Origin: Anderseniella sp. | GTDB taxonomy: Bacteria > Pseudomonadota > Alphaproteobacteria > Rhizobiales > Aestuariivirgaceae | DNA length: 64,000 nt | Reading direction: 5' to 3' | Assembly: GCA_028289645.1 (NCBI GenBank) | Contig: JANQOK010000013.1 | Coordinates: forward strand, 519,191 to 583,190 | Shown: positions 36,218-44,372 of the stretch, piece by piece | Numbering within the stretch: the stretch's first letter is position 1 | Layout: each line of letters begins with the position of its first letter | Notes under the pieces: generated by a model | The model's input: only the letters and a program-made list of their open reading frames with translations | The model's database searches: none | What the model was told of the DNA's origin: nothing | Translations under genes and position numbers: made by a program

Positions 36218-37000
36218 TCACTGTGCCGTCCAGCCGCCATCGATTGGCAGGATAACGCCGGTCATGCTGGCAGCGGCGTCCGAACACAGGAACACGGCAA
36301 GCCCGGCGATCTGCTCAACTGTGACAAACTCTTTGGTCGGCTGGGCCTCCAGAATGACTTTCTGGACAACCTCCCTTTCCGTCATGCCGCGCGCTTTGGC
36401 GGTATCGGCTATCTGGGCATCTACCAGTTCTGTGCTGACATAACCGGGGCATATTGTGTTGCACGTCACACCGTGTTCCGCGGCTTCCAGCGCAACGGTT
36501 TTGGTCAGGCCTGCCAGGCCATGCTTGGCGGTCACATAGGCGGATTTGTAGGGTGATGCGACGAGGGAATGGGCCGACCCGGTGTTGATGATGCGGCCCC
36601 AGCCGGCCTGCTTCATGGCCGGCAGCGCGGCGCGGATGGTGTGAAACGGAGCTGACAGGTTGAGCGCCATGATCGCATCCCATTTCTCGACCGGAAACTC
36701 CTCGATCGGTGACACGAACTGCATGCCGGCGTTGTTGATCAGTATGTCCAGCTGGCCGAATCCCTTTGCCGTTGCGGCCACCAACTCTGCACAGGCGTCG
36801 GCCTTCATCAGGTTGGCGCCCGTGAAGGCAACCTTCGCGCCAGTGCGTTTCTCCAGGCCCGCCCGGATGCTTTCGATCTCGGCCGCATCGCCGAGGCCGT
36901 TGAGCATGACATTGGCACCCTCGCGGGCCAGTGCTTCTGCCATGGCCAGGCCGATGCCCGAGGTTGAGCCGGTGACGAGTGCGGTTTTGCCCTTCAGCAT
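36218..37000 (-). CDS. bdhA: 3-hydroxybutyrate dehydrogenase
   Basis: A 260-residue SDR matching D-beta-hydroxybutyrate dehydrogenase, which interconverts 3-hydroxybutyrate and acetoacetate with NAD and finishes polyhydroxybutyrate degradation. Motifs are TGSTSGIGLAMAEALA (9-24), INNAGMQFVSPIEEFP, NTGSAHSLVASPYKSAYVTAKHG with catalytic Ser, Tyr and Lys, and the family-typical LEAAEHGVTCNTICPGYV. The end GGWTAQ is also typical. ATG 37000 has GGAG about eight bases before it. It is followed directly by the patatin gene and is divergent from a flavin reductase gene. Confidence 0.94.
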   Translation of the reverse strand: MLKGKTALVTGSTSGIGLAMAEALAREGANVMLNGLGDAAEIESIRAGLEKRTGAKVAFTGANLMKADACAELVAATAKGFGQLDILINNAGMQFVSPIEEFPVEKWDAIMALNLSAPFHTIRAALPAMKQAGWGRIINTGSAHSLVASPYKSAYVTAKHGLAGLTKTVALEAAEHGVTCNTICPGYVSTELVDAQIADTAKARGMTEREVVQKVILEAQPTKEFVTVEQIAGLAVFLCSDAAASMTGVILPIDGGWTAQ

Positions 37001-37175
37001 GTGGCAGTCTCCAATTTGACGCGGATGGTTTATGTTGCATTGCAACATGGCAAGGCTTTGGCGCTTGCTCAAGTGACAATTGTGTCATCACCGGTTGACA
37101 GAACCGCATGCGGGACGCCATCAAGCTGGGGATCCAACCCTGCACTTGAATTTCCCCTGAAACAACGGAGCGCTT

Positions 37176-37775
37176 ATGTTCTACGGTACGGAAGAAAACA
37201 ATCACGGGCACCAGTACGATCCGTTCAAGGCCGTGGTTGCTCCGCGGCCCATCGGCTGGATTTCGTCGATTTCGGCCAGCGGTGTGGTGAACCTGGCGCC
37301 GTACAGCTTTTTCAATGCCATGTCGGATAATCCGCACTATGTGGTGTTCGGATCGTCTGGCCGGAAAGACTCCATCACCAATATAGTTGAGACAGGCGAA
37401 TTCGTCTGCAACATGGCCACCTGGGAACTGCGTGAGCAGATGAACCAGTCGTCGGCAGCAGTCGAGGCCGGTGTCGATGAGTTTGAACTGGCCGGGCTTG
37501 AAAAGGCCGACAGTGTTCTGGTCAAGCCGCCGCGGGTGGCTGCCAGCCCGGTTGGCCTGGAGTGCAAATACGTCAAGACCGTGGACCTGCCCGGACATGA
37601 CAATGCGGCCGGCGGCTATGCCATTGTGGTCGGACAGGTCATCGGCGTGTATATTGATGACAAGTTCATTGAGGATGGCAGGGTCAATACGGCTGCCATG
37701 CAACCGATCATGCGCATGGGCTATTCGGAGTACACGGTGGTGAAAGAGGCATTCCGAATGCGCCGGCCAGAGTGA
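37176..37775 (+). CDS. Flavin reductase family protein
   Basis: A 199-residue protein with the flavin-reductase-like FMN-binding split-barrel. Blocks are FKAVVAPRPIGWISSI (17-32), NLAPYSFFNAMSDNPHYVVFG and DSITNIVETGEFVCNMAT. Members supply reduced flavin to monooxygenases or act as flavoproteins themselves. The sequence is of the long subgroup common in alphaproteobacteria. An A-C-A-A-C-G-G-A-G-like ribosome-binding site lies before the ATG. It is 15 bases upstream of the mechanosensitive-channel frame. It is a possible electron supplier for the LLM-type oxygenase at 29817, but the distance gives no direct support. Confidence 0.88.
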   Translation: MFYGTEENNHGHQYDPFKAVVAPRPIGWISSISASGVVNLAPYSFFNAMSDNPHYVVFGSSGRKDSITNIVETGEFVCNMATWELREQMNQSSAAVEAGVDEFELAGLEKADSVLVKPPRVAASPVGLECKYVKTVDLPGHDNAAGGYAIVVGQVIGVYIDDKFIEDGRVNTAAMQPIMRMGYSEYTVVKEAFRMRRPE

Positions 37776-37790
37776 GGACACTCAAATACA

Positions 37791-39269
37791 ATGCCTCCCG
37801 GCAGAGAAGATCGAACAAGTTCCGGTCTGGATGAGCAATCCGGATCCGGGACAGAAGACAAAACCAGCTCCGGCCTGGGGGAAGTAAGCATGTCTGATCT
37901 GATGACCGAATTATCAGGCTTTGTTTCCAACTGGCTGAACCAGCTTGGCATTACTTCCACATACATTGGCCTGCAATGGGCGCTGATCCAGCTATCCATT
38001 ATTCTTGCCGCGTTTGCCGGCGCGCTGATCCTGAACCGATGGCTGGCCCCTAGTCTTGAAGCCTATGTGCGCAACATCAAGGGTCAGCCGCAATTGCTGC
38101 GCGTGCTGGCGGTTATGCTGCGCCGGGTACGCTGGATACTGCTGGCGATCTTGCTGTGGATCGCCGTGGAAGCCATGCAGGCGGTGACGTGGATTTCGCG
38201 CAGTTACATGATCGGTATCGCAGCGAAGCTGTGTACGGCCTGGGTGATCATCTCGATTGCCTCACGGCTTATCCGCAACCGTTTCATGGCCAAGGCAATC
38301 GGAATATTTGCCGGGGTGGTGGCGGGGCTTTCGATTCTCAACCTGTTGCCTGAAACAATCAGTGCCCTGGACAGGTTCGGCATTGAGATGCAGGGCATCA
38401 GGCTGACACCGCTGCTCGTCATAAACTCGATTCTGACCGTATCGGCGTTGGTCTGGCTGGCCATGCTGATCGGCCGGTTTGCCGACAACCGCATCAAGGC
38501 CAGTGAAGACCTCAATCCGTCGCTGCAGGTGTTGCTGGGCAAGCTGATCAAGGCTGCATTGATGATTGTAGCGGTTCTGGCGGCGTGCAGCTTCGTCGGC
38601 ATAGACCTGACCGCATTGGCGGTGTTGTCAGGTGCCATTGGCCTCGGCATCGGTTTCGGCCTGCAAAAGGTGGTGTCGAACCTGATTTCAGGCATCATCC
38701 TGCTGGTTGACAAGTCGATCAAGCCGGGCGACGTGATTTCTGTCGGTGACACCTATGGCAAGATCAATGAACTGGCAGCGCGTTATGCATCGGTGATATC
38801 GCGCGACGGCCGTGAATACCTGATTCCAAACGAAGACCTGATCACGTCGCAGGTGATCAACTGGTCCTACTCCTCGGACCTGGTCCGCATAGACCTGGAT
38901 TTCGGCGTCACTTACGAAGCCAGCCCGCACACGGTGCGCGACCTGGCCAAGTCGGTCGCAGCGACGCACAAACGGGTGCAGGCGGTGCCGCCACCGGTAT
39001 GTCATATCACCGAGTTTGGCGACAGCTCCATCAACTACAAGCTGCGCTTCTGGATCAGGGATCCGGGGCAGGGCACCGTCAACGTGCGCGGTGATGTTTT
39101 CCTGTTGTTGTGGGACGGGCTGCACGAAGCCGGCATCGATATTCCATACCCGCACCGCGACATCGCCATGCGCGGCCCGGTCAAGGTCGAACTGGCCAAT
39201 CCACCCGCCAAACCGAAACGGCAGGTGCGGGCAAAGCCGGTCAGGGCAGACACGCCGGAAAGCGACTAG
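37791..39269 (+). CDS. Mechanosensitive ion channel, MscS family
   Basis: A 492-residue membrane protein with about five or six helices (residues 60-290). The pore-lining TM3 and the following beta-domain match MscS: LTALAVLSGAIGLGIGFGLQKVVSNLISGIILLVDKSIKPGDVI, then GREYLIPNEDLITSQVINWSYS. The C-terminal cytoplasmic vestibule reaches about 450. The channel opens on membrane tension and releases osmolytes. The first 33 residues are Ser/Gly-rich with a repeated TSSGL. An in-frame ATG at 37890, preceded by GGGGAAG, is a credible alternative start. It follows the flavin reductase by 15 bases. Confidence 0.93.
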   Translation: MPPGREDRTSSGLDEQSGSGTEDKTSSGLGEVSMSDLMTELSGFVSNWLNQLGITSTYIGLQWALIQLSIILAAFAGALILNRWLAPSLEAYVRNIKGQPQLLRVLAVMLRRVRWILLAILLWIAVEAMQAVTWISRSYMIGIAAKLCTAWVIISIASRLIRNRFMAKAIGIFAGVVAGLSILNLLPETISALDRFGIEMQGIRLTPLLVINSILTVSALVWLAMLIGRFADNRIKASEDLNPSLQVLLGKLIKAALMIVAVLAACSFVGIDLTALAVLSGAIGLGIGFGLQKVVSNLISGIILLVDKSIKPGDVISVGDTYGKINELAARYASVISRDGREYLIPNEDLITSQVINWSYSSDLVRIDLDFGVTYEASPHTVRDLAKSVAATHKRVQAVPPPVCHITEFGDSSINYKLRFWIRDPGQGTVNVRGDVFLLLWDGLHEAGIDIPYPHRDIAMRGPVKVELANPPAKPKRQVRAKPVRADTPESD

Positions 39270-39330
39270 CGCCGGTGCCGGGCGTTCCGCGATGGTTGCC
39301 TTGCTCCGGAATTCTTGAAACAGTCGGAAC

Positions 39331-41079
39331 ATGAAGGGGCACGAACAGACACTGCCGCCGACTGCAGGGAGCGCCGTCTACCGCATCTGCACGATGACTT
39401 CATGTGCACTTGTGATCGGGCTCAGCGTGTCGCTGGCCGCGATCGCATTCGTCGAGGCGGTTGCCTGGCTGAACAATGCACTGCTGATTTCTCCGCGCAT
39501 GCGGGTCCAGTTCGACGGTTCGCCCTGGCTGATCACCGCAGCGACCATTCTGGTGCCGATGACCGGTGGCCTGCTGGTCGGGTTGCTGCTGACTAAACTC
39601 TCACCGGAGCGGCGCCCGCTTGGCCCGGCGGATGTCCTGCAGTCCGTGCAGCTGGCCGCACCGCCGCCAGGTGTGAAAGCCGGGCTGTTGTCAAGCGTTG
39701 CTGCCGTGGTGTCTTTGGGGTTCGGCGCGTCCGTCGGTCAGTACGGTCCCCTGGTCTATCTCGGTGCCATGATGGGCGGTCTGCTGGACCGGCTGAAGCT
39801 GCGTGTTCCCAACTTTGCCGCAATCGCCATGTCGTGCGGTGTTGCGGCGGCAATCTCGACGGCGTTCAATGCACCGATCGCCGGGATGGTGTTCGCCCAC
39901 GAAGTCATCCTGCGTCACTACTCCATTCAGGCCTTCGCACCGACCACCGTTGCGGCCGCGACCGGTTATGTGGTGGCAAATGTGGTGTTTGAGCGCGAAG
40001 CCCTGTTCCTGGTGCAGTTTTCCGGCGTGCAGCACGGCCATGAGTTCGTGCTGTTTGGCATTCTGGGGCTGCTGGCGGCCGGTGTTGCAATCGCGTTCAT
40101 GCGGCTGACGCTGCGCTGTGCGGATATCGCGAAGCGCTTGCCGGTCAGTCCTGCGTTGCGTCCGGCATGTGCCGGTTTTGCCGTCGGTGTCACCGCCCTA
40201 TGGCTGCCGGATGTTCTTGGTGTGGGCCAGGAGGCGCTGCGCTTCGCGACCATTGAAGGCGCCTTTCAGACCTGGGAACTGGCGTTGCTGGTTATCGCAA
40301 AGTTAGCCCTCACCGCCCTGTGTATCGGGTTTGGATTTGCCGGGGGTGTTTTCAGCCCGGCCTTGCTGATCGGTATCTTGTTCGGCGCATTGTGCTGGAT
40401 GCTTGTTGATACGACAGGCATAATGGCGACGTCGGGCATTGTCGCCTATGCCATCTGCGGGATGATGGCTGTAACGAGTGCGGTGATTGGCGCGCCGCTG
40501 ACAACCATTCTCATCGTCTTTGAGCTGACCCGCAACTATGACCTGACCATTGCGGCCATGGTTGCGGTGGTGTTCTCGAACCTGGTTTCCTACCGGGTCT
40601 ATGGCCGGTCCATGTTTGACGTGCAATTGGCGCGCAAGGGTATTGACCTGTCACAGGGCCGCGACCGCGCGCGGCTGTCGACACGGTTTGTCTCTGATTT
40701 GTTGATCAAGGATTTTGCCCGTTGTGCCCCTGACGAACCATCGGGAACGGTAACGGGGCATGAAGGTTCGTTGCCGTTCAACGAGGTTTTCGTGCTTGAC
40801 CGGAACGCACAGCTTGTGGGTGTGTTCGATGTGCGCAAGCGCGCCGATGACCCGGCAGCGCCGGTGTCATCTCGGATGGAACCGGTAGCGCTAGTGTTTG
40901 ATGAATCCACGACGCTTGCAGATGCGATGCGACAGCTGGAAGGCTTTGTCGGCGACGTGGTCCCTGTTGTTGATGCACAGTCGAAACGGTTTGTCGGGGC
41001 CGTGAGCGAGACCGACATTATCAAAACTTACCTGCAGGCCACCCGGGACCTGAGACGGGAAGAAAATGCAACCGCTTAG
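39331..41079 (+). CDS. ClC-family chloride channel with C-terminal CBS region
   Basis: A 582-residue protein. About ten to twelve membrane helices fill residues 20-430 with the ClC motif GFAGGVFSPALLIG (the G-x-F-x-P chloride site). The central motif reads G136-Q-Y-G-P140 where most ClC proteins have G-R/K-E-G-P, so the gating glutamate is a tyrosine. The serine-centre GSGIP motif is also diverged (LGPADVLQS). A CBS pair lies at about 450-570. Loss of the glutamate usually turns exchangers into passive channels. The stop overlaps the next gene by 14 bases, suggesting coupling. Confidence 0.9.
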   Translation: MKGHEQTLPPTAGSAVYRICTMTSCALVIGLSVSLAAIAFVEAVAWLNNALLISPRMRVQFDGSPWLITAATILVPMTGGLLVGLLLTKLSPERRPLGPADVLQSVQLAAPPPGVKAGLLSSVAAVVSLGFGASVGQYGPLVYLGAMMGGLLDRLKLRVPNFAAIAMSCGVAAAISTAFNAPIAGMVFAHEVILRHYSIQAFAPTTVAAATGYVVANVVFEREALFLVQFSGVQHGHEFVLFGILGLLAAGVAIAFMRLTLRCADIAKRLPVSPALRPACAGFAVGVTALWLPDVLGVGQEALRFATIEGAFQTWELALLVIAKLALTALCIGFGFAGGVFSPALLIGILFGALCWMLVDTTGIMATSGIVAYAICGMMAVTSAVIGAPLTTILIVFELTRNYDLTIAAMVAVVFSNLVSYRVYGRSMFDVQLARKGIDLSQGRDRARLSTRFVSDLLIKDFARCAPDEPSGTVTGHEGSLPFNEVFVLDRNAQLVGVFDVRKRADDPAAPVSSRMEPVALVFDESTTLADAMRQLEGFVGDVVPVVDAQSKRFVGAVSETDIIKTYLQATRDLRREENATA

Positions 41080-42145
41080 GATGTTCATAGCTGCCTTGCT
41101 TGTATGTCTGTTGCCGCTCGGCAGCCGTGCGCAGGAGGCCATCACGGTGGTGTCCTGGGGTGGTGTGTACGAGGACGCCCAACGGCGCGCGATACACGAT
41201 CCATTCACTCGCGCGACCGGGATCGAGGTGAAGCCGGTGACATATGGCGGCGGCGTTGATGCGCTTGCTGCTCGAGCGGCGAAAGAGGGCTGGGATGTCA
41301 TCGACATGATCGAGGACCAGGCGATTTCTGCCTGTGACGCGGGATTGCTGGCCAGACTGGATGCGGATGAGGTTGCAACCGATCACGAACGGGTCGCGGC
41401 CGCAGATGATTTCCTGCCGCGCGCGTTTCGCGCCTGCTCGGTCGCCCAGAATGTCTATTCCACCGTGTTCGCCTTCGACGATCGGGCATTCCTGGGTGAA
41501 AAACCGACGAAAATCTCTGATTTCTTCGATCTGGAGCGATTTCCCGGCAAGCGTGCCCTGCAACGTACGCCGGATGTCATTCTCGAATGGGCGCTCATGG
41601 CTGAAGGCGTCCCGATCAGACAGGTCTATGACCTGCTGAGCACCGATCGCGGATTGCGGCTGGCCTTCAGGAAACTGGAGACACTGCGAAACTCCATCAT
41701 CTGGTGGCAGGATGTCGGCACACCGGCGGAGATGCTCAGTGACGGGCGCGCCGTAATGGCAAGCGGATACAATGGCCGGTTCTTCTCAGCCCAGCAAAAG
41801 GGCGGGGCGCCGGTCACGATTGTCTGGGATGGCCAAGTCATCGGGTACGAAGTCTGGGCAGTTTTTCGTGGCACGCGCGACAGGGAGCTGACGAACCGGT
41901 TTTTGCGATTTGCGACTGCGCCTGAGCAAATGGCGGCCCTGGCCGAACTGATACCTTATGGACCGGCCCGCCGGTCGGCCTTGTCCAGGGTCGGCCTGAA
42001 CCTGGAAAGCGGGGTTCCGATGCGCGATCACCTGCCGAATGCACCACAGCATGTGGAGCGCGCGCTGTACGGCGACAGCCTGTGGTATGCCCGCACCAAG
42101 GAGTTGCGCACCAAACGCTTCGAAGCCTGGTTGAAGGGCGGCTAG
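41066..42145 (+). CDS. Extracellular solute-binding protein (PotD/polyamine type)
   Basis: A 359-residue protein with a clear Sec signal peptide (MQPLRM, then FIAALLVCLLPLG, probable cut after SRA at about 22). The mature start ITVVSWGGVYEDAQRRAIHDPF and the conserved YGGG and GWDVIDM blocks place it among spermidine/putrescine-type binding proteins (SBP_bac family). No ABC permease or ATPase gene is in the window, so it is an orphan periplasmic binder. Its start is 14 bases inside the ClC gene, so it is translated with it. The ligand could be a polyamine or another small cation; this is inferred from the family. Confidence 0.88.
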   Translation: MQPLRMFIAALLVCLLPLGSRAQEAITVVSWGGVYEDAQRRAIHDPFTRATGIEVKPVTYGGGVDALAARAAKEGWDVIDMIEDQAISACDAGLLARLDADEVATDHERVAAADDFLPRAFRACSVAQNVYSTVFAFDDRAFLGEKPTKISDFFDLERFPGKRALQRTPDVILEWALMAEGVPIRQVYDLLSTDRGLRLAFRKLETLRNSIIWWQDVGTPAEMLSDGRAVMASGYNGRFFSAQQKGGAPVTIVWDGQVIGYEVWAVFRGTRDRELTNRFLRFATAPEQMAALAELIPYGPARRSALSRVGLNLESGVPMRDHLPNAPQHVERALYGDSLWYARTKELRTKRFEAWLKGG

Positions 42146-42196
42146 GGTGCGGTCCGTTTCCCGGCCTTTCCGCCCACAGGTGAGCAAATGCGGCAA

Positions 42197-42223
42197 CGTC
42201 ACAACTCGCCTCTACAGATCGTC
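42197..42223 (+). promoter_or_regulatory. Candidate ECF41 promoter of the periplasmic ridA gene
   Basis: CGTCACA at 42197-42203 is followed after exactly 16 bases by CGTC at 42220-42223. The ECF41 family promoter is TGTCACA-N16-CGTC, so only the first base differs. It is 41 bases upstream of the ridA ATG at 42264 (the last base of the box to the start), a good distance for a short leader, and it sits beside a gene set containing an ECF41 sigma factor. Confidence 0.7.
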
Positions 42224-42263
42224 CTACCTTTGAACGCAACATTTCAATTTCAAAGGAAACCAA

Positions 42264-42743
42264 ATGGCACTGTTAAGATCAATCCTGGCTGGCGGCTTGC
42301 TGGCTGTCACTTCCCTGCCCAGCGCGGTGGCGGAAGACACCGCCGTCCAACTCGAAACAGTCAATCCACCTCAACTCTGGGACCCGGAGCCTGCGGGTTT
42401 CAGCCATGCCGTCGTTGCATCCGGCGGACGCAGAGTTGCCTACCTTGCCGGCCAGGGGGCCAACAACGGGCATGGTCCCCTCGGCACATCGATGGAACTG
42501 CAGATCGCCCAGGCTTTCGCCAACCTAAAGATTGCGATTGCTAGCGTGGGCGGGACACCGTCGCAAGTGACGAAGATCACCACCTATCTGGTTGGCTATG
42601 ACCAGTCGATGCTGCGACCTTTGGCCAAGGAGGTGTCCAGAACATTTGGTTCGCACCTGCCGGCTCAAACCCTGGTTCCGGTGCCACGGCTCGCGCTCGA
42701 CGGCATGCTGTTCGAAGTCGATGCGATTGTAATTCTTGACTAG
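42264..42743 (+). CDS. RidA-family protein with signal peptide (periplasmic)
   Basis: A 159-residue protein. Residues 1-23 form a signal peptide (MALLRSILAGGLLAVTSLPS, cut likely after AVA), then a YjgF/RidA domain. Blocks are PAGFSHAVVASGGRRVAYLAGQ, ELQIAQAFANLKIAIASVGGTPSQVTKITTYLVGYDQ and LVPVPRLALDGMLFEVDAIVIL. RidA homologues are normally cytoplasmic, so export is unusual. The conserved arginine of canonical RidA (near PR-LAL) is partly retained as PRLAL. AAAGGAAACCAA precedes the ATG. Its promoter matches ECF41, linking it to the decarboxylase and sigma genes downstream. Confidence 0.85.
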   Translation: MALLRSILAGGLLAVTSLPSAVAEDTAVQLETVNPPQLWDPEPAGFSHAVVASGGRRVAYLAGQGANNGHGPLGTSMELQIAQAFANLKIAIASVGGTPSQVTKITTYLVGYDQSMLRPLAKEVSRTFGSHLPAQTLVPVPRLALDGMLFEVDAIVILD

Positions 42744-42801
42744 CTCCAGATGGGATGGGGCCGGGTTTCCGGCCTCCGATCCTGAATGGCGATTGTCGCT
42801 A

Positions 42802-42828
42802 TGTCACAAACCAGGCCTGCAAGACGTC
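42802..42828 (+). promoter_or_regulatory. Candidate ECF41 promoter of the decarboxylase-sigma operon
   Basis: TGTCACA at 42802-42808 and CGTC at 42825-42828 are separated by exactly 16 bases, a complete match to the known ECF41 promoter consensus. The decarboxylase start (42859) follows by about 30 bases and the sigma-factor gene is the next gene in the operon, so the site predicts autoregulation. Confidence 0.85.
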
Positions 42829-42858
42829 ATGGTTTCAGACATCACGAAAGGTAAGAAG

Positions 42859-43293
42859 ATGACAAACTCCACCATGCCTGTGGTACACGAAAAGAACGAC
42901 CCCAAGTTGATGGGATATCTCGGACAAGTTCACCCGATGATGACAGAACGTGGCCTTGCGCCCACATTGTCTGCGCTTATCGAACTGCGATCCTCTCAGA
43001 TCAACCAGTGTGCCTATTGTGTAGACATGCACATTGATGATGCCCGTAAGGCCGGTGTCAGCCAGGAACAGATCGACAAGCTGGTCGTTTGGCAACATGT
43101 AAATCTGTTCTCAGCCGCAGAACGTGCCGTTCTCGCCTGGGTGGAAGCGCTTACGGTACTGGATCACAGGGCGGACTACGCAGCATTGCGTGCCGACCTG
43201 CGGGACCACTTTTCCGACAGGGAAATTACCGTCATCACGATGGATATAGGCATGATCAACCTATGGAACCGCATTCAGATATCGAAGCACTGA
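42859..43293 (+). CDS. Carboxymuconolactone decarboxylase/AhpD-family protein
   Basis: A 144-residue all-alpha protein with the AhpD-like redox motif QCAYCVDMHIDDARKAG: Cys51, Cys54 and His58 in CxxCxxxH. Such proteins form peroxidase or disulfide-reductase hexamers or trimers. ATG 42859 follows GAAAGG (about eight bases). ECF41 sigma factors are typically next to exactly this kind of gene (carboxymuconolactone decarboxylase, oxidoreductase or epimerase), and here it is four bases upstream of the sigma gene. It probably protects against oxidants or a reactive metabolite sensed by the sigma factor. Confidence 0.92.
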   Translation: MTNSTMPVVHEKNDPKLMGYLGQVHPMMTERGLAPTLSALIELRSSQINQCAYCVDMHIDDARKAGVSQEQIDKLVVWQHVNLFSAAERAVLAWVEALTVLDHRADYAALRADLRDHFSDREITVITMDIGMINLWNRIQISKH

Positions 43294-43297
43294 CAGG

Positions 43298-44212
43298 ATG
43301 ACGATGCACCAGACAGAAGTTTTCCAAACCGCGAGACCCCAACTCATGGGGCTCGCATATCGTTTGCTGGGATCGGTCAGCGACGCGCAGGATGCGGTGC
43401 AGGATACGTATATCAAGTGGATTTCTCATGCCGGGCCGGAGATCGAAACGCCGGCGGCATGGCTTTCCAGGGTGTGTACAAACCGGTGCCTGGACCAGCT
43501 CAAATCGGCCCACAACAAGCGCGTGGACTATGTGGGACAGTGGATTCCGGAACAGATCCAGACTGAATTTGAGGCGAGCCCGGAAGAGCAGCTCGAAATT
43601 GCATCATCCCTGAGCACTGCATTCCTGTTGTTGCTGGAGCGACTGACGCCAAAGGAACGGGCGGCTTACCTGTTGCACGATATCTTCGCGATGCCGTTTG
43701 ATGAGATCGCCGAAACACTGGAACTGGAACCGGCCAACTGCCGTAAACTCGCGGCACGTGCGCGCCAGTTCATCGTCCAGAACAACGTACGCCACATTCC
43801 CGACAAGCAGCGCCAACATGACTTGCTGCAGGCATTCCAAGGTGCCCTGAAATCCGGAGACACGACGGAGCTTGGCTCGATGTTGCGGGCGGATGCCGAT
43901 TTGCGGGCCGACAGCGGGGGAAAGGTCGTTGCGGTTCGCGAGATGCTCACAGGGCGCTCAAGTATCTGTGCCTTCGTCTCCGATGTGTTGTCGGGCGCCT
44001 GGTCTTCGATGCGAGTCTCGCCTCGAATGATCAATGGGATGCTTGGCGTGCTGATTGAAGACAGTGAGCAGGTGCATGCCGCAATCTCATTTGCATATGA
44101 CCGCAAGGGACATATCACTCATATCTACATTATGCGGCATCCGGACAAGCTCGCGCGTCTGTCATGTACAACAGGAGTGGCTTCCGGCCGGGGTTCGCTG
44201 ACACTGACTTAA
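43298..44212 (+). CDS. ECF41-type RNA polymerase sigma factor with fused C-terminal regulatory domain
   Basis: A 304-residue ECF sigma factor, longer than ordinary ECFs (about 180). Region 2 lies at about 10-75 (LMGLAYRLLGSVSDAQDAVQDTYIKW) and region 4 at about 105-160 (RLTPKERAAYLLHDIFAMPFDEIAETL). A SnoaL-like domain follows at 170-290. All three ECF41 signatures are recognisable: WIPEQ at 82-86 (consensus WLPEP), DSGGK at 205-209 (DGGGK) and HPDKL at 281-285 (NPDKL). ECF41 factors have no anti-sigma factor; the fused domain controls activity. It is four bases after the decarboxylase gene and under the promoter at 42802-42828. Confidence 0.93.
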   Translation: MTMHQTEVFQTARPQLMGLAYRLLGSVSDAQDAVQDTYIKWISHAGPEIETPAAWLSRVCTNRCLDQLKSAHNKRVDYVGQWIPEQIQTEFEASPEEQLEIASSLSTAFLLLLERLTPKERAAYLLHDIFAMPFDEIAETLELEPANCRKLAARARQFIVQNNVRHIPDKQRQHDLLQAFQGALKSGDTTELGSMLRADADLRADSGGKVVAVREMLTGRSSICAFVSDVLSGAWSSMRVSPRMINGMLGVLIEDSEQVHAAISFAYDRKGHITHIYIMRHPDKLARLSCTTGVASGRGSLTLT

Positions 44213-44372
44213 CGCCCTCCGCACGGTTCAGATTGCGGCCTGAAATCCGGCACCAAGTGGCGGGCCGCGCTGATCCCTCTTGCACCGTTCAGCCGAGACA
44301 AAATACCGCGCGTCAATCTGATTGAACCAATCTTCCGTAAACTCACATAACAAGAACTGAGTTGGAGTCATT

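Noticed and set aside
36315..37781. 488-codon leftward frame spanning bdhA and the flavin reductase gene
   Set aside because: It crosses two well-supported genes in another frame or strand and its translation is low-complexity His/Arg-rich.
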